A stretch of 8,304 bases of DNA from SAR324 cluster bacterium (GTDB taxonomy: Bacteria; SAR324; NAC60-12). The translations under genes were made by a program, and so were the position numbers. This document shows, piece by piece, positions 1 through 7,583 of this stretch (its first letter is position 1; every line of letters begins with the position of its first letter). The DNA is taken from positions 1-8,304 of the forward strand of contig JAKUUF010000059.1 in assembly GCA_022448705.1 (NCBI GenBank). Direction: 5' to 3'. The notes under the pieces were generated by a model. The model was not told the origin of the DNA, ran no database searches, and was given only the letters and a program-made list of their open reading frames with translations.

Positions 1-4
1 TGAC

Positions 5-31
5 AGAAAAAAATAACTGAAGTTATTCTTT
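5..31 (-). terminator. Rho-independent terminator of the mnmG-DMT operon
   Basis: Read on the minus strand, the sequence folds as AATAAC-TTCA-GTTATT and runs straight into a stretch of seven T. The stem can extend outward through a G-U pair and A-U pairs to about 10 bp, because the flanks are AAAG and TTTT. It lies about 75 nt after the stop codon of the DMT transporter and has the hairpin-plus-U-tract form of an intrinsic terminator. The stem has little GC, so efficiency may be modest. On the plus strand the U-run after the stem is interrupted, so the minus strand is the likelier direction of use. Confidence 0.6.
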
Positions 32-101
32 AAAGATTTATCTTAAGAAATTTTTTTATGAATTTTTTCAGAATGAAGAAAAACTTGTGCGTAAAAAGAT
101 A

Positions 102-1010
102 TTATTCAGATCTTGTGATCTTGAAAACAGTCGTGCTCACAATTAAGATTCCTCCGAGCATGGTCTGTAATGAAGGTACTTCTCCAAGCAGGAAAAGCGC
201 GAACACAATTGCACACACAGGTTCAAGGCCCGCAATGAGCATGCTGGCTGTTTGAGCCCGTACATTTCTCAGTCCGTTGATAAGCAGTGCGTGCCCTCCT
301 ACAGTGCAAACTACACCAAGCACAAACAATAATGCCCAGTCTGAAGTTGTAAGAACCCATGATTCAGATAAAGACCAGGGCAGGAGAACCATTGCAGCAA
401 ATCCATTCTGCCAGCATGTGAGAAGCAGTGGAGAATGGTGACGCACATGCCCGCGATTCAGCAGGGTAAGCAGGGCAAAACCCAGACCTCCACCATGACC
501 CCACATTACTCCTTGAACTACTGATCCGGAAAGAATGTTGCCGGAATCATCTGATGGAGAGGTGGCCATCAAGGCCAGACCGCAGATAACAATCAATACC
601 GCTGATACGTTCCTTTTACTGAGTTTTTCATGAAAAAATATCGGTTCCAGAAAAGTTGTGAACAAAGGGTAGCTTGCAAATGTAAGCAAGCCAATTGCAA
701 CTGTGGAAACCTGAATAGATTTAAAGAATGCTATCCAGTGAACTGCCAGTATGATTCCACATAGTATCAGCCTGAGCCATTCCCGATAATTGCTGAAAAT
801 GATCTTCTTGCGCAGGATAAGCAAAGCAAGCAATAAGGCTCCAAAGGCAAAAAATGTCCTCCCCTGAACAATTAATAATGGAGAATGAGAAAGAAATTTT
901 CCGAAAAGTCCTGTCAGGCTGACAAAAGGAAGGGCCACCAGAACACTGATAATTCCGTTCCGATACGAAACCACAGTGCCATTGATATCGGACATTGATC
1001 TGTCGTTCAA
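102..1010 (-). CDS. DMT superfamily (EamA-type) inner-membrane transporter
   Basis: This is a predicted ten-helix carrier of the drug/metabolite transporter superfamily, probably an exporter or permease of a small metabolite; the substrate cannot be told from sequence. Hydrophobic segments lie near residues 18-38, 45-66, 79-97, 103-123, 134-150, 165-184, 195-211, 225-243, 254-275 and 281-297. They form the two EamA repeats (about 18-150 and 165-297) usual for a protein of about 300 residues. Family-like signatures include the end of the first repeat (helix 4 into [12 protein letters not shown]) and [17 protein letters not shown] near 261-277 in the second. The start is ambiguous: TTG at 1010 overlaps the mnmG stop (TTGA), while an in-frame ATG at 995 would give 297 residues. 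Neither has a clear Shine-Dalgarno sequence. The overlap suggests co-transcription and translational coupling with mnmG, although the functions are not obviously linked. The stretch WGHGGG near 170-175, at the start of helix 6, is unusually rich in glycine and histidine. Confidence 0.88.
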   Translation of the reverse strand: MNDRSMSDINGTVVSYRNGIISVLVALPFVSLTGLFGKFLSHSPLLIVQGRTFFAFGALLLALLILRKKIIFSNYREWLRLILCGIILAVHWIAFFKSIQVSTVAIGLLTFASYPLFTTFLEPIFFHEKLSKRNVSAVLIVICGLALMATSPSDDSGNILSGSVVQGVMWGHGGGLGFALLTLLNRGHVRHHSPLLLTCWQNGFAAMVLLPWSLSESWVLTTSDWALLFVLGVVCTVGGHALLINGLRNVRAQTASMLIAGLEPVCAIVFALFLLGEVPSLQTMLGGILIVSTTVFKITRSE

Positions 1011-2899
1011 GCAGCTTTTCTGGTACGCAAATGTACCCTTAAGATCGTAATTGCGGCAGGAGTCATCCCGGTTATCCTGCTGGCTTGTCCTAAGGTGTCT
1101 GGTTTTGATTTTTCCAGAATTTCAATAACCTCCCTGGATAGTCCGGGAATTCCGGATAACTCCATATCATCCGGTAGCGATATCCGGTCGAGTTGGTTAA
1201 TGTGCTTTAGTTCCTGGTTCTGGCGTGCAAGATATCCCGCGTATTTTATGTTGACTTCAACCTGTTCCCGCACTGCGGCTGAATATGACTCCCAGTCTAT
1301 TTTCCCGCTGATGGAATCACATTCCTGCAGCTTTTCAATATTTAATTGTGGACGTTTCAGCAAATCATAAACTTTAACTGCGGTCTTGAGCGGAGATTCA
1401 CCCAGCATTTTAAGTTCTGACTGAACAGATTTGTTGGGTGAGATTTTTTCGGTTTTTACCATACCGGTTAAACTCACTATTTCCCGCTGTTTTTGTTTAA
1501 ATTGGAGATAATTATTTTTGGGCAGGGTGCCAAGTTCCCATCCTTTCTGGCTTAAACGGTCATCTGCATTATCTTCCCGTAAATGCAGTCTGTACTCGGC
1601 TCGTGAAGTGAACATCCTGTAAGGCTCAGCTACTCCCCGTGTGATCAGGTCATCAATCATCACTCCGATATATGCTTCATTGCGCTGCAGGATAAAAGGC
1701 TGTTTTTTTCGTACCTTCAAAACAGCATTTATTCCTGCCATCAGCCCCTGCGCGGCTGCTTCTTCATAGCCGGTTGTTCCGTTGATTTGACCTGCAAGAT
1801 AAAGATTCTTAACGTTTTTTAATTCAAGCGTGGCTTTTAACTGAGTTGGATGAACCATGTCGTATTCAATGGCATAGCCCGGCTGCAATATTTCAACTTC
1901 TTCCAGGCCATGAATACTTCGCAGAAAATCATGCTGAACATCAACAGGCAGACTTGTGGAAAGTCCATTGGGATAAATCATCATGCTTTCCTCTGAATAT
2001 CCCATAGGTTCCATGAACACCTGGTGGCGTTTTTTATCCGCAAACTTGACAATTTTATCTTCGATCGACGGACAGTAACGTGGCCCAATACCTGTTATTT
2101 GTCCGCCGTACAGAGCTGATCTACTCAGATTGTCTTGAATTATCCGGTGTGTGTTTTCATTTGTGTAGGCAATGTGACAGACTACCTGAGGCAGCAGAAT
2201 TTCTGAATCCCAGAATGAAAATTTCTTAGGCTTTTCATCTCCAGGCTGTATGCCCAGTTTACTCCAGTCAATGCTTCTCTTGTCCAAACGTGCCGGTGTA
2301 CCGGTTTTCATTCTTCCAAGTTGCAGAGACTGATTCCCAAGTGACAATGAAAGTTTTTTTACTGACGGCTCTGCAACTCTTCCCGCTTCCACTCGGTCTT
2401 CCCCGCGATGAATAAGGCCATTCAGGAAAGTGCCAGTGGTGATAATAACTGTTTCTGCTAAGTACTCATTATTATCAGTGCGTAATCCAATTACCTGATC
2501 CCCCTGCATCAATAATTCTTCTGCAGTTCCTTCAACAATCATGAGCCCGGGCTGTTTTTCCAGTTTCTGCCTCATTACCTTTTTGTATTCAAGATAATCA
2601 GACTGACATCGGGAGCCTCTGGTTGCAGCACCACGAGAGGCATTCAGCACACGAAACTGTATACCGGTGGCATCTGCTGCCTTCCCCATTTCCCCGCCAA
2701 GTGCGTCTATTTCCTTGACCAGATGTCCTTTCCCAATCCCGCCAATTGCAGGATTGCATGACATTTGTGCAATTGTTTCTCGTGACTGAGTGATCAGCAG
2801 TGTTTCTGCTCCCATCCTTGCTGCAGCCAATGCGGCCTCACTGCCTGCATGTCCTCCGCCAACCACCAGGACTTCATGTTTTGTAGAGTTGATTTTCAT
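1007..2899 (-). CDS. mnmG: tRNA uridine-5-carboxymethylaminomethyl modification enzyme MnmG (GidA)
   Basis: MnmG is the FAD-dependent partner of the GTPase MnmE. Together they install (carboxymethyl)aminomethyl groups on U34 of tRNAs reading split codon boxes, using methylene-tetrahydrofolate and NADH in the cytosol. The 630-residue length is typical. The FAD-binding [12 protein letters not shown] motif is at residues 12-23, [14 protein letters not shown] at 48-61, and [13 protein letters not shown] at 270-282 holds the conserved cysteine (Cys276). [17 protein letters not shown] is at 369-385, and the [13 protein letters not shown] block begins at 426. The C-terminal helical domain that contacts MnmE and tRNA ends near [14 protein letters not shown]. 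Residues 85-101 ([17 protein letters not shown]) depart from the usual KGPAVR..RAQ.D wording. The ATG at 2899 has only a weak AAAAG upstream, inside a possible hairpin. The gene lies 121 nt after adk and its stop overlaps the DMT transporter start. mnmE is not in the window. Confidence 0.97.
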   Translation of the reverse strand: MKINSTKHEVLVVGGGHAGSEAALAAARMGAETLLITQSRETIAQMSCNPAIGGIGKGHLVKEIDALGGEMGKAADATGIQFRVLNASRGAATRGSRCQSDYLEYKKVMRQKLEKQPGLMIVEGTAEELLMQGDQVIGLRTDNNEYLAETVIITTGTFLNGLIHRGEDRVEAGRVAEPSVKKLSLSLGNQSLQLGRMKTGTPARLDKRSIDWSKLGIQPGDEKPKKFSFWDSEILLPQVVCHIAYTNENTHRIIQDNLSRSALYGGQITGIGPRYCPSIEDKIVKFADKKRHQVFMEPMGYSEESMMIYPNGLSTSLPVDVQHDFLRSIHGLEEVEILQPGYAIEYDMVHPTQLKATLELKNVKNLYLAGQINGTTGYEEAAAQGLMAGINAVLKVRKKQPFILQRNEAYIGVMIDDLITRGVAEPYRMFTSRAEYRLHLREDNADDRLSQKGWELGTLPKNNYLQFKQKQREIVSLTGMVKTEKISPNKSVQSELKMLGESPLKTAVKVYDLLKRPQLNIEKLQECDSISGKIDWESYSAAVREQVEVNIKYAGYLARQNQELKHINQLDRISLPDDMELSGIPGLSREVIEILEKSKPDTLGQASRITGMTPAAITILRVHLRTRKAA

Positions 2900-2901
2900 T
2901 G

Positions 2902-2934
2902 AACTTTTAGCCGGGTCAGCTTTGCTGAAAAGTT
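2902..2934 (-). promoter_or_regulatory. Possible leader hairpin over the mnmG ribosome-binding region
   Basis: Immediately before the mnmG ATG, the minus strand reads AACTTTT, then CAGC-AAA-GCTG, then an 8-nt bulge ACCCGGCT, then AAAAGTT, then CA and the ATG. The outer arms AACTTTT and AAAAGTT pair perfectly over 7 bp, and the inner CAGC/GCTG pair over 4 bp. If it forms in the mRNA, the only purine-rich stretch that could serve as ribosome-binding site (AAAAG) is inside the outer stem. The pairing is visible in the sequence; a regulatory role is inference, and the AU-rich outer stem would be weak. Confidence 0.35.
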
Positions 2935-2980
2935 TTTACACTTCTCAAATGAAATAATTTAAAAATAATTTGAATGATGG

Positions 2981-3010
2981 ATTTTATCAGTATAATGCTG
3001 AAACTTTCAA
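2981..3010 (-). promoter_or_regulatory. Candidate sigma-70 promoter for mnmG
   Basis: On the minus strand TTGAAA (3010-3005) is followed after 18 nt by TAAAAT (2986-2981), a reasonable match to -35 and -10 boxes. An overlapping alternative -10, TATACT, is at 2994-2989. The expected transcript would have a leader of about 75 nt that includes the hairpin before mnmG. AT-rich spacers produce such matches by chance, so this is tentative, and mnmG could also be read through from adk. Confidence 0.3.
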
Positions 3011-3020
3011 AATGTAATTT

Positions 3021-3686
3021 CTAGGCAGGAACCTCATTTAGAGTTTGTTTAATCTCGGCATAAATATTTTCCGGTGAACCAGTCCCGTCAATCGCTTTGA
3101 GTATACCCTGTTTCTGATAGTATCTGACCAGAGGTTCAGTCAGCTCATGGTATGTGTTGAGTCTGGATTGCACAATTTCTTCTTTGTCATCTTCACGCTG
3201 CACCAGCTTTTCGCCGGTAATATCATCTCTCCCTTCTATTTTAGGAGGATTAAACTCTATGTTGTAGCTTCTTCCGCTTGTTATGTGAAAACGCCTGCCT
3301 GCAATCCGACGTATTGCCATGTCATCAGGAACACATAGTCGAAATACAACGTCAATTTTCTGATTCCTGTCTGAAAGTATTTGATCCAGTTTTTCAGCCT
3401 GAGCAAGTGTACGGGGGAAGCCATCGAGCATGTAGCCGCATTCACATTCCGTACTGAAAATTCTGTCCCTGACTATTCCTATCACTATTTCATCAGATAC
3501 AAGTTCACCTTTATCGATAATGGATTTGGCCTGCATTCCAATTTCTGTCCCTTTGCTGATCGCTGCACGAAGCATGTCTCCTGTGGAAAGCTGGACAAAG
3601 CCGAATTCTCTTATTAATTTTTGGGCCTGCGTACCTTTCCCGCATCCCGGAGGTCCAAGCAAAATTATATGAATGTTTTTTTTCAT
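3021..3686 (-). CDS. adk: Adenylate kinase
   Basis: Adenylate kinase catalyses ATP + AMP to 2 ADP in the cytosol and balances the adenylate pool. The 221-residue protein shows the P-loop GPPGCGKGT at 11-19, the AMP-binding LSTGDMLR at 33-40, the DGFPRT motif at 88-93, and arginines of the RRIAGRR segment at 126-132. The LID domain (about 127-164) is the long form and contains FHITSGRSYNIEFNPPKIEGRDD. It has none of the four zinc-binding cysteines seen in many Gram-positive enzymes, so it should be the non-zinc type common in Gram-negative bacteria. The ATG at 3684-3686 is followed directly by the canonical N-terminus. No Shine-Dalgarno sequence is visible before it (the mRNA reads CATTTTCCAG-ATG). 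The gene is isolated, with a 238-nt AT-rich gap upstream and 121 nt downstream before mnmG. Confidence 0.97.
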   Translation of the reverse strand: MKKNIHIILLGPPGCGKGTQAQKLIREFGFVQLSTGDMLRAAISKGTEIGMQAKSIIDKGELVSDEIVIGIVRDRIFSTECECGYMLDGFPRTLAQAEKLDQILSDRNQKIDVVFRLCVPDDMAIRRIAGRRFHITSGRSYNIEFNPPKIEGRDDITGEKLVQREDDKEEIVQSRLNTYHELTEPLVRYYQKQGILKAIDGTGSPENIYAEIKQTLNEVPA

Positions 3687-3924
3687 CTGGAAAATGAATG
3701 CTCTATATTCAGTTTAAGAAATACTGAGTTTTTATTTAAATTCTTACACTGTGAAAGAAAAAAATCATTTAATTTACAGGCAGGAACGGTGAGGTGATTA
3801 AAAATACAACCAGGTTTGAAAGTTCAATTATATAAAAATTACTGACAAATGAATCCATAAGAAAAAACTGTTATCCATGTTATAAGGTTTAAAACAAATA
3901 ACAATTAAAATTCATTTTTTATCT

Positions 3925-4638
3925 TCAGACTGGTTCAATAACGCAATTCATCAAAACTTCAGGCACATGTGATTCATTGGGAAGTAAAAGCAGAGTGCTG
4001 ACAATCCGGGCAATGTCTTGAGGACGGGACATAATTTCCTGCTTAACATTCGGAGCATGAATTGCTGTCATTTCGGACTGCACGTAACCGGGGCAAACAG
4101 CTGTTACCCTGATTCCATCTTCCCAGCCTTGCAAACGGGCAGTATGAGAGGCTGCCAGTGCAGCATATTTGCTCATTGAATATCCAACCCAGTTTCCTTT
4201 TACTCTTTTTCCGGACATTGAAATAATATCAATTATGCGCCCTGAACCCGATTTACGCAAATAGGGGAATGCAAGGCGGGTTAAGCGCAGCGGAGCTTTG
4301 GCATTTACTTCCCACATTTCATCCAGCAATTCTTCCGAATCATCTTCAAGTCCGATGCTGTGCAGAATGCCTGCATTGTTTATCAGCACATCGATTCTCC
4401 CAAAATGTTCAATGGTTCCATCAATCCAGGATTTCGCACTTTGAGGTATTTTTGCATCATAGGCATGGCAGAGCAGCTGTGTTTCCGGTATTGATGAAAG
4501 TGATCCAGTGAGACTGCCGGGATTTCTTATGCCAAGACTTAGAAGATATCCTTCTTCAGAAAGTTTTTCCGCAACGACTTTCCCGATCCCACGGTTTGCA
4601 CCTGAAATCATCACAACTTTTTTTTCTGTATTTTTCAT
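3925..4638 (-). CDS. Short-chain dehydrogenase/reductase (SDR) family oxidoreductase
   Basis: This is a classical SDR of 237 residues with a Rossmann fold, expected to be a soluble NAD(P)(H)-dependent oxidoreductase of unknown substrate. The cofactor motif SGANRGIG is at residues 12-19, NNAG at 87-90, the active-site asparagine candidate in VNAKAP is Asn112, and the catalytic Ser140, Tyr153 and Lys157 have the usual 13- and 4-residue spacing. CPGYVQSEMT at 182-191 is the usual PG region. Arg38 after the second strand (LGIRNP) hints at NADPH preference, which is inference. Residues after about 215 are short, ending in VLMNCVIEPV, without the longer substrate loop of many relatives. The ATG at 4638 has no Shine-Dalgarno sequence. 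The gene stands apart from queG (139 nt) and adk (286 nt to the adk start would be antisense to nothing; the gap itself is 238 nt), so context gives no substrate clue. It should not be called FabG on this evidence. Confidence 0.88.
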   Translation of the reverse strand: MKNTEKKVVMISGANRGIGKVVAEKLSEEGYLLSLGIRNPGSLTGSLSSIPETQLLCHAYDAKIPQSAKSWIDGTIEHFGRIDVLINNAGILHSIGLEDDSEELLDEMWEVNAKAPLRLTRLAFPYLRKSGSGRIIDIISMSGKRVKGNWVGYSMSKYAALAASHTARLQGWEDGIRVTAVCPGYVQSEMTAIHAPNVKQEIMSRPQDIARIVSTLLLLPNESHVPEVLMNCVIEPV

Positions 4639-4777
4639 AATGTTTAGTGATCAGTTTTACATTGTGGCATGACTTGTCCTGTTTCGGTGTGGCAGATCTA
4701 CTTTTTCCAGCAGTTCTTTAACTCAAGCTTGTAAAGCTGAACTGAAAATTTGTTTCATTGAAATTATTTTCACAATA

Positions 4778-5905
4778 TCACTCACCTAGAGCTGTTTCAA
4801 TTTCCCGCAGGACATTAGGATTTTTTTCAATTAACATTGCACTTTTCAGTTCATTCCTGGCCCTTTCATTATGTATGCGTCCCAGGGCCCATGCAGAATG
4901 ACTGCGCACAACAGGTTCAATGTCATGAAGACCAATGCTCAGTGCTGGGATGGCGTCCGCATGAGCCCAGTTTCCAAGGGCTACAGCAACGTTGCGTAAT
5001 AATCCCCTTCGCCTGGTGCGTTTAACGGGGCTTTTCCGGAATCTCTTGCTGAAAGCTGCCTGATCAAGCATCATCAATTCAGTGAGTTCAGCAGCATAAT
5101 TTTCCGTTCGGGGCTTAAAGCCCGGTTCAACAGATCCAGGAGCATCCTTATTCCAGGGACAGACATCCTGGCAGATGTCACAGCCAAAGATGTGATTATC
5201 CATCTTGGGCCTCAGATCAGCAGGAATTGCCCCCTTGTGCTCTATTGTCAGATAGGAAATACAAAGCCGTGCGTCAACAGTACGGTCTGCGATAATTGCC
5301 CCGGTAGGACAGGCCTCAATACAGCTGGTGCAGGTACCGCAGTCAACGCGGGTAAATGGTTCATCTGTTTTCAGTTCAACGTCAACCAGCATTTCTGCAA
5401 GAAAAAACCATGAACCTTTTTCCACATTGATCAAATTGGAATGTTTTCCAAACCAGCCAAGTCCGGCACGCTGCGCCACTTCACGTTCCAGAACTGGTCC
5501 TGAGTCAACAAAACTGCGTGTGTGATTTGCGGCATTTAATTCATTGCAGAGATAGTATTCCAGAGCTTTCAGTTTGGAATGGATGATTTCGTGATAATCA
5601 TCACCCCAGGCATAACGGCTGATACGAGCTTTTGAAGGATCTTGAGTTTCTGGAGAAGGATTGCCAGTGTTATAGTTACAGCCCAGTGCGACCAGTGACA
5701 AAGTTTCAGGAAGTAAATTGCGAGGATCTTCTTTAAGCTCTGAATGGCGTTCAAGATATTCCATTGTTCCGGCATAGCCTTTTTTCAGCCAGGCCCTGTA
5801 TATCTCAATTGTTTCGCTGCGTGAAACAGGAACTACGCCGAACAGATCAAAACCTAAAGCTGAAGCTTTTTCACGCAGCAGGCGCGTAAGCGTGGCAGGA
5901 CTCAT
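4778..5905 (-). CDS. queG: Epoxyqueuosine reductase QueG
   Basis: QueG carries out the last step of queuosine synthesis, the cobalamin-dependent reduction of epoxyqueuosine to queuosine at wobble position 34 of GUN tRNAs, using two [4Fe-4S] clusters. The length of 375 residues is typical. The N-terminal cobalamin-binding region runs to about residue 175 and includes the conserved FVDSGPVLERE at 132-142; Asp134 matches the catalytic acid known in the family. The ferredoxin-like part has C189-x2-C192-x2-C195-x3-C199P, Cys215, and C242-x2-C245-x3-C249P, enough for both clusters. HEAT-like repeats (about 302-350, LRNVAVALGN and VVRSHSAWALGRI) form the C-terminal tRNA-binding part. The ATG at 5905 follows the aminotransferase stop by 9 nt, so the two genes are probably co-transcribed. 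No strong Shine-Dalgarno sequence is visible. The other queuosine genes (queA, tgt, queC-F) are not in the window. Confidence 0.96.
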   Translation of the reverse strand: MSPATLTRLLREKASALGFDLFGVVPVSRSETIEIYRAWLKKGYAGTMEYLERHSELKEDPRNLLPETLSLVALGCNYNTGNPSPETQDPSKARISRYAWGDDYHEIIHSKLKALEYYLCNELNAANHTRSFVDSGPVLEREVAQRAGLGWFGKHSNLINVEKGSWFFLAEMLVDVELKTDEPFTRVDCGTCTSCIEACPTGAIIADRTVDARLCISYLTIEHKGAIPADLRPKMDNHIFGCDICQDVCPWNKDAPGSVEPGFKPRTENYAAELTELMMLDQAAFSKRFRKSPVKRTRRRGLLRNVAVALGNWAHADAIPALSIGLHDIEPVVRSHSAWALGRIHNERARNELKSAMLIEKNPNVLREIETALGE

Positions 5906-5914
5906 TACATTTTT

Positions 5915-7123
5915 TCAGTCCACAATATTCTCTGGATCAATAACAAGGTTGCGTTCCAGTTCAGCCATTCCCAGACTCACATCCAGGTCCACTCCCTGCT
6001 GCCGGCAGCTCATGCCAAGCGCATAGAGAACCTTGAATAAATTCTGTGAGCGGCACTGTTCGCCCATCTGTCCAATGCGCATTATATCCAGTCCGAAGGC
6101 TCCTGAAATCTCCACATGGAAACGGTTGGACATGGTTTTACGTATTTGAGCGTTGTCTGCATCTTTCGGTGTCTGAATTGCGACTACAGAATTGAGACGG
6201 TCTTTAATCGGTACAAACAGCTGCAGTCCCATTGTCTCAACCCCTGCCTGCAAAGCAATAGAACTGGTCCTGTGACGCTCAAAACGTACAGGCAGAGTTT
6301 CCTCACATATCTGCCTCAGCGCTTCATACAAAGCCAGTATCCCCGGCACAGGAGCCGTGTAATGGTACTGCTGTGATCCCCAGAATGTCTGTGCACGCAA
6401 GGCATCCAGACACCAGTGCGGCTGTCGTGCTTTTCGAGATTTTACTGTTTTCCAGGCTTCTTCTGAAAAGGCAATCAGGGAAACTCCCGGAATCGAAGAC
6501 AGTCCTTTCTGTCCTCCTGCAATGGCAATATCAATTCCCCATTCGTCCATCTGCATAGGCATTGTGGTCAATGTACATACGGCGTCCACAACCACAAGGG
6601 CTCCATTTTCCTTAGCCAGCCTGGCAACTTCCGGAAGGCATTTCAGTTCAACGCCGCATGAAGTTTCACCCTGTGCAAGTGTAATCACGTCAAAATTTTG
6701 TTTTGACAGAGCCTCACGTACCTGTTCCACACGAACCGGCTGAATTCCGTTTGATTTGAGCAAGGTGACATCAGCACCAACACCTTTGGCCATCTCTGCC
6801 ATGCGTCCGCTGAAGGTGCCCATTGATAGAGCTAACACACTTCGACCGGGCCAGAGAATGTTGGCAATTGCCATTTCCATTGCTGCTGATGCAGGACCGG
6901 AGACACCAATAATTTTATCTGAAACTGTTTGAAATGCATAGCGCCCCATTTTCTTAACATTTCTTACAACTTTATCCATGGTTTCACCCAGATGATTAAT
7001 CACAACGCCGTTTGCCCTTGAAACGGCGTGAGAAATAGGTACGGGGCCCGCGCCCATCAGAAGAAGAGGCTCTGATGGCAGGATTGTGTCCAGTAATTGT
7101 GTTTTCGGAGGTGAAAAAGACAT
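5915..7123 (-). CDS. Class V PLP-dependent aminotransferase, alanine/serine-glyoxylate type
   Basis: This is a fold-type I PLP enzyme of the class V aminotransferase family, 402 residues long and without a signal peptide. It is expected to move an amino group from an amino acid such as alanine or serine to a small oxo-acid such as glyoxylate. Visible features are GAGPVPIS at 24-31, the helix-capping SGPASAAMEMA at 75-85, VVVDAV around Asp180 (predicted to pair with the PLP ring nitrogen), and the PLP-binding Lys206 in AGGQKGLSSIPGVS. YHYTAPVPGILALYEALR lies near 253-270 and the carboxylate-binding arginine candidate is Arg349 in MRIGQMGE. Relatives include alanine-glyoxylate, serine-glyoxylate and ureidoglycine-glyoxylate transaminases, and sequence alone does not choose between them. 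No other photorespiratory, C1 or purine-degradation gene is nearby. The gene precedes queG by 9 nt. The ATG at 7123 lacks a Shine-Dalgarno sequence; the mRNA just before it is U-rich. Confidence 0.9.
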   Translation of the reverse strand: MSFSPPKTQLLDTILPSEPLLLMGAGPVPISHAVSRANGVVINHLGETMDKVVRNVKKMGRYAFQTVSDKIIGVSGPASAAMEMAIANILWPGRSVLALSMGTFSGRMAEMAKGVGADVTLLKSNGIQPVRVEQVREALSKQNFDVITLAQGETSCGVELKCLPEVARLAKENGALVVVDAVCTLTTMPMQMDEWGIDIAIAGGQKGLSSIPGVSLIAFSEEAWKTVKSRKARQPHWCLDALRAQTFWGSQQYHYTAPVPGILALYEALRQICEETLPVRFERHRTSSIALQAGVETMGLQLFVPIKDRLNSVVAIQTPKDADNAQIRKTMSNRFHVEISGAFGLDIMRIGQMGEQCRSQNLFKVLYALGMSCRQQGVDLDVSLGMAELERNLVIDPENIVD

Positions 7124-7169
7124 CTTTAAAAAAACCCGCGCAGTTGAAAGTAAATTGTCAAAACACTAA

Positions 7170-7200
7170 AATATATGCAGTTAAATAAAAAAACCATCAA
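7170..7200 (-). promoter_or_regulatory. Weak candidate promoter for the aminotransferase-queG operon
   Basis: On the minus strand TTGATG (7200-7195) is followed after 19 nt by TATATT (7175-7170), about 45 nt before the aminotransferase start. The spacer is longer than the optimum and the region is AT-rich, so chance is a real alternative. A consensus TTGACA at 7161-7156 has no matching -10 box at the right distance. Confidence 0.22.
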
Positions 7201-7396
7201 TACGAAAAATTTATTTTATGTTTGAAATGAATACCTAAAGTAAAAATTGATCAGTCAAAATGCATATGCAAAAGCTGTCCCTCCACTTGGAGCAGAACAC
7301 ACTCAGAAAACATTTCAGGGATTTGTAAAAGAATTTGTGTACCTTCTTCCTCGAGACACATCTGGAATTAATAACTAAATCGAGAGAAATTTGAAC

Positions 7397-7420
7397 AGGC
7401 AATCAAATTTTTTGTTGCCT
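7397..7420. repeat. Bulged hairpin in the aminotransferase-bioY gap
   Basis: AGGCAA (7397-7402) and CAAA (7404-7407) pair with TTTG (7411-7414) and TTGCCT (7415-7420), giving a 10-bp stem with one bulged T and a TTT loop. It is not followed by a U-tract on either strand, so a terminator role is doubtful. It lies 18 nt after the stop of the 43-residue plus-strand ORF at 7247-7378. Confidence 0.45.
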
Positions 7421-7556
7421 CGTATTTAAAATAAGTAATGTAAAAGAAAAGGATTCCTGAAGATTATCTGATGTGTATTTAATGGAGAAACAACAGGAGC
7501 AGGCAGCAGAATGTGCAGATATGATACTCGAAAAGATTTTTTTCAGGAAGGAAGTC

Positions 7557-7574
7557 CCTCAATCATGATTGAGG
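7557..7574. repeat. 18-bp perfect palindrome
   Basis: CCTCAATCATGATTGAGG is identical to its own reverse complement over 18 bp. It sits 9 nt from the long stem-loop at 7584-7621, and the hexamer TCAGGA occurs on both sides (7543-7548 and 7575-7580). The form suits a dimeric protein-binding site; as RNA it could also make a hairpin with a tight loop. It is about 434 nt upstream of the aminotransferase and 64 nt past the bioY stop. No T-run follows on the minus strand. Confidence 0.7.
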
Positions 7575-7583
7575 TCAGGAGAG

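Noticed and set aside
58..255. 65-residue plus-strand ORF at the left edge
   Set aside because: Most of it is antisense to the C-terminus of the DMT transporter and the rest is AT-rich spacer; no sign of a real protein.
3702..3707. TATAGA (minus strand) just before adk as a -10 box
   Set aside because: The hexamer 17 nt upstream (AACTCA) is a poor -35 match, and the start would leave a very short leader.
3023..3787. Direct repeat AGGCAGGAAC at 3023-3032 and 3778-3787 flanking adk
   Set aside because: Only 10 nt match, one copy is inside the adk C-terminal codons, and there is no transposon feature between them.
3827..3832. Perfect TATAAT (minus strand) in the adk upstream gap
   Set aside because: No -35-like hexamer lies at 15-19 nt; the TTGTCA nearby is only 10 nt away, and such boxes arise easily in this AT-rich spacer.
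3794..3835. Twelve-codon plus-strand leader-like ORF after a purine-rich stretch in the SDR-adk gap
   Set aside because: No plus-strand gene follows it and no attenuator structure is visible, so a leader peptide makes no sense here.
5192..5525. Overlapping plus-strand ORFs opposite queG
   Set aside because: They mirror the iron-sulfur and cobalamin-binding parts of queG in antisense and resemble no family.
7131..7150. GC-rich stretch followed by seven T just before the aminotransferase start (minus strand)
   Set aside because: It resembles a terminator tail but no stable stem precedes the T-run, so I do not call an attenuator.
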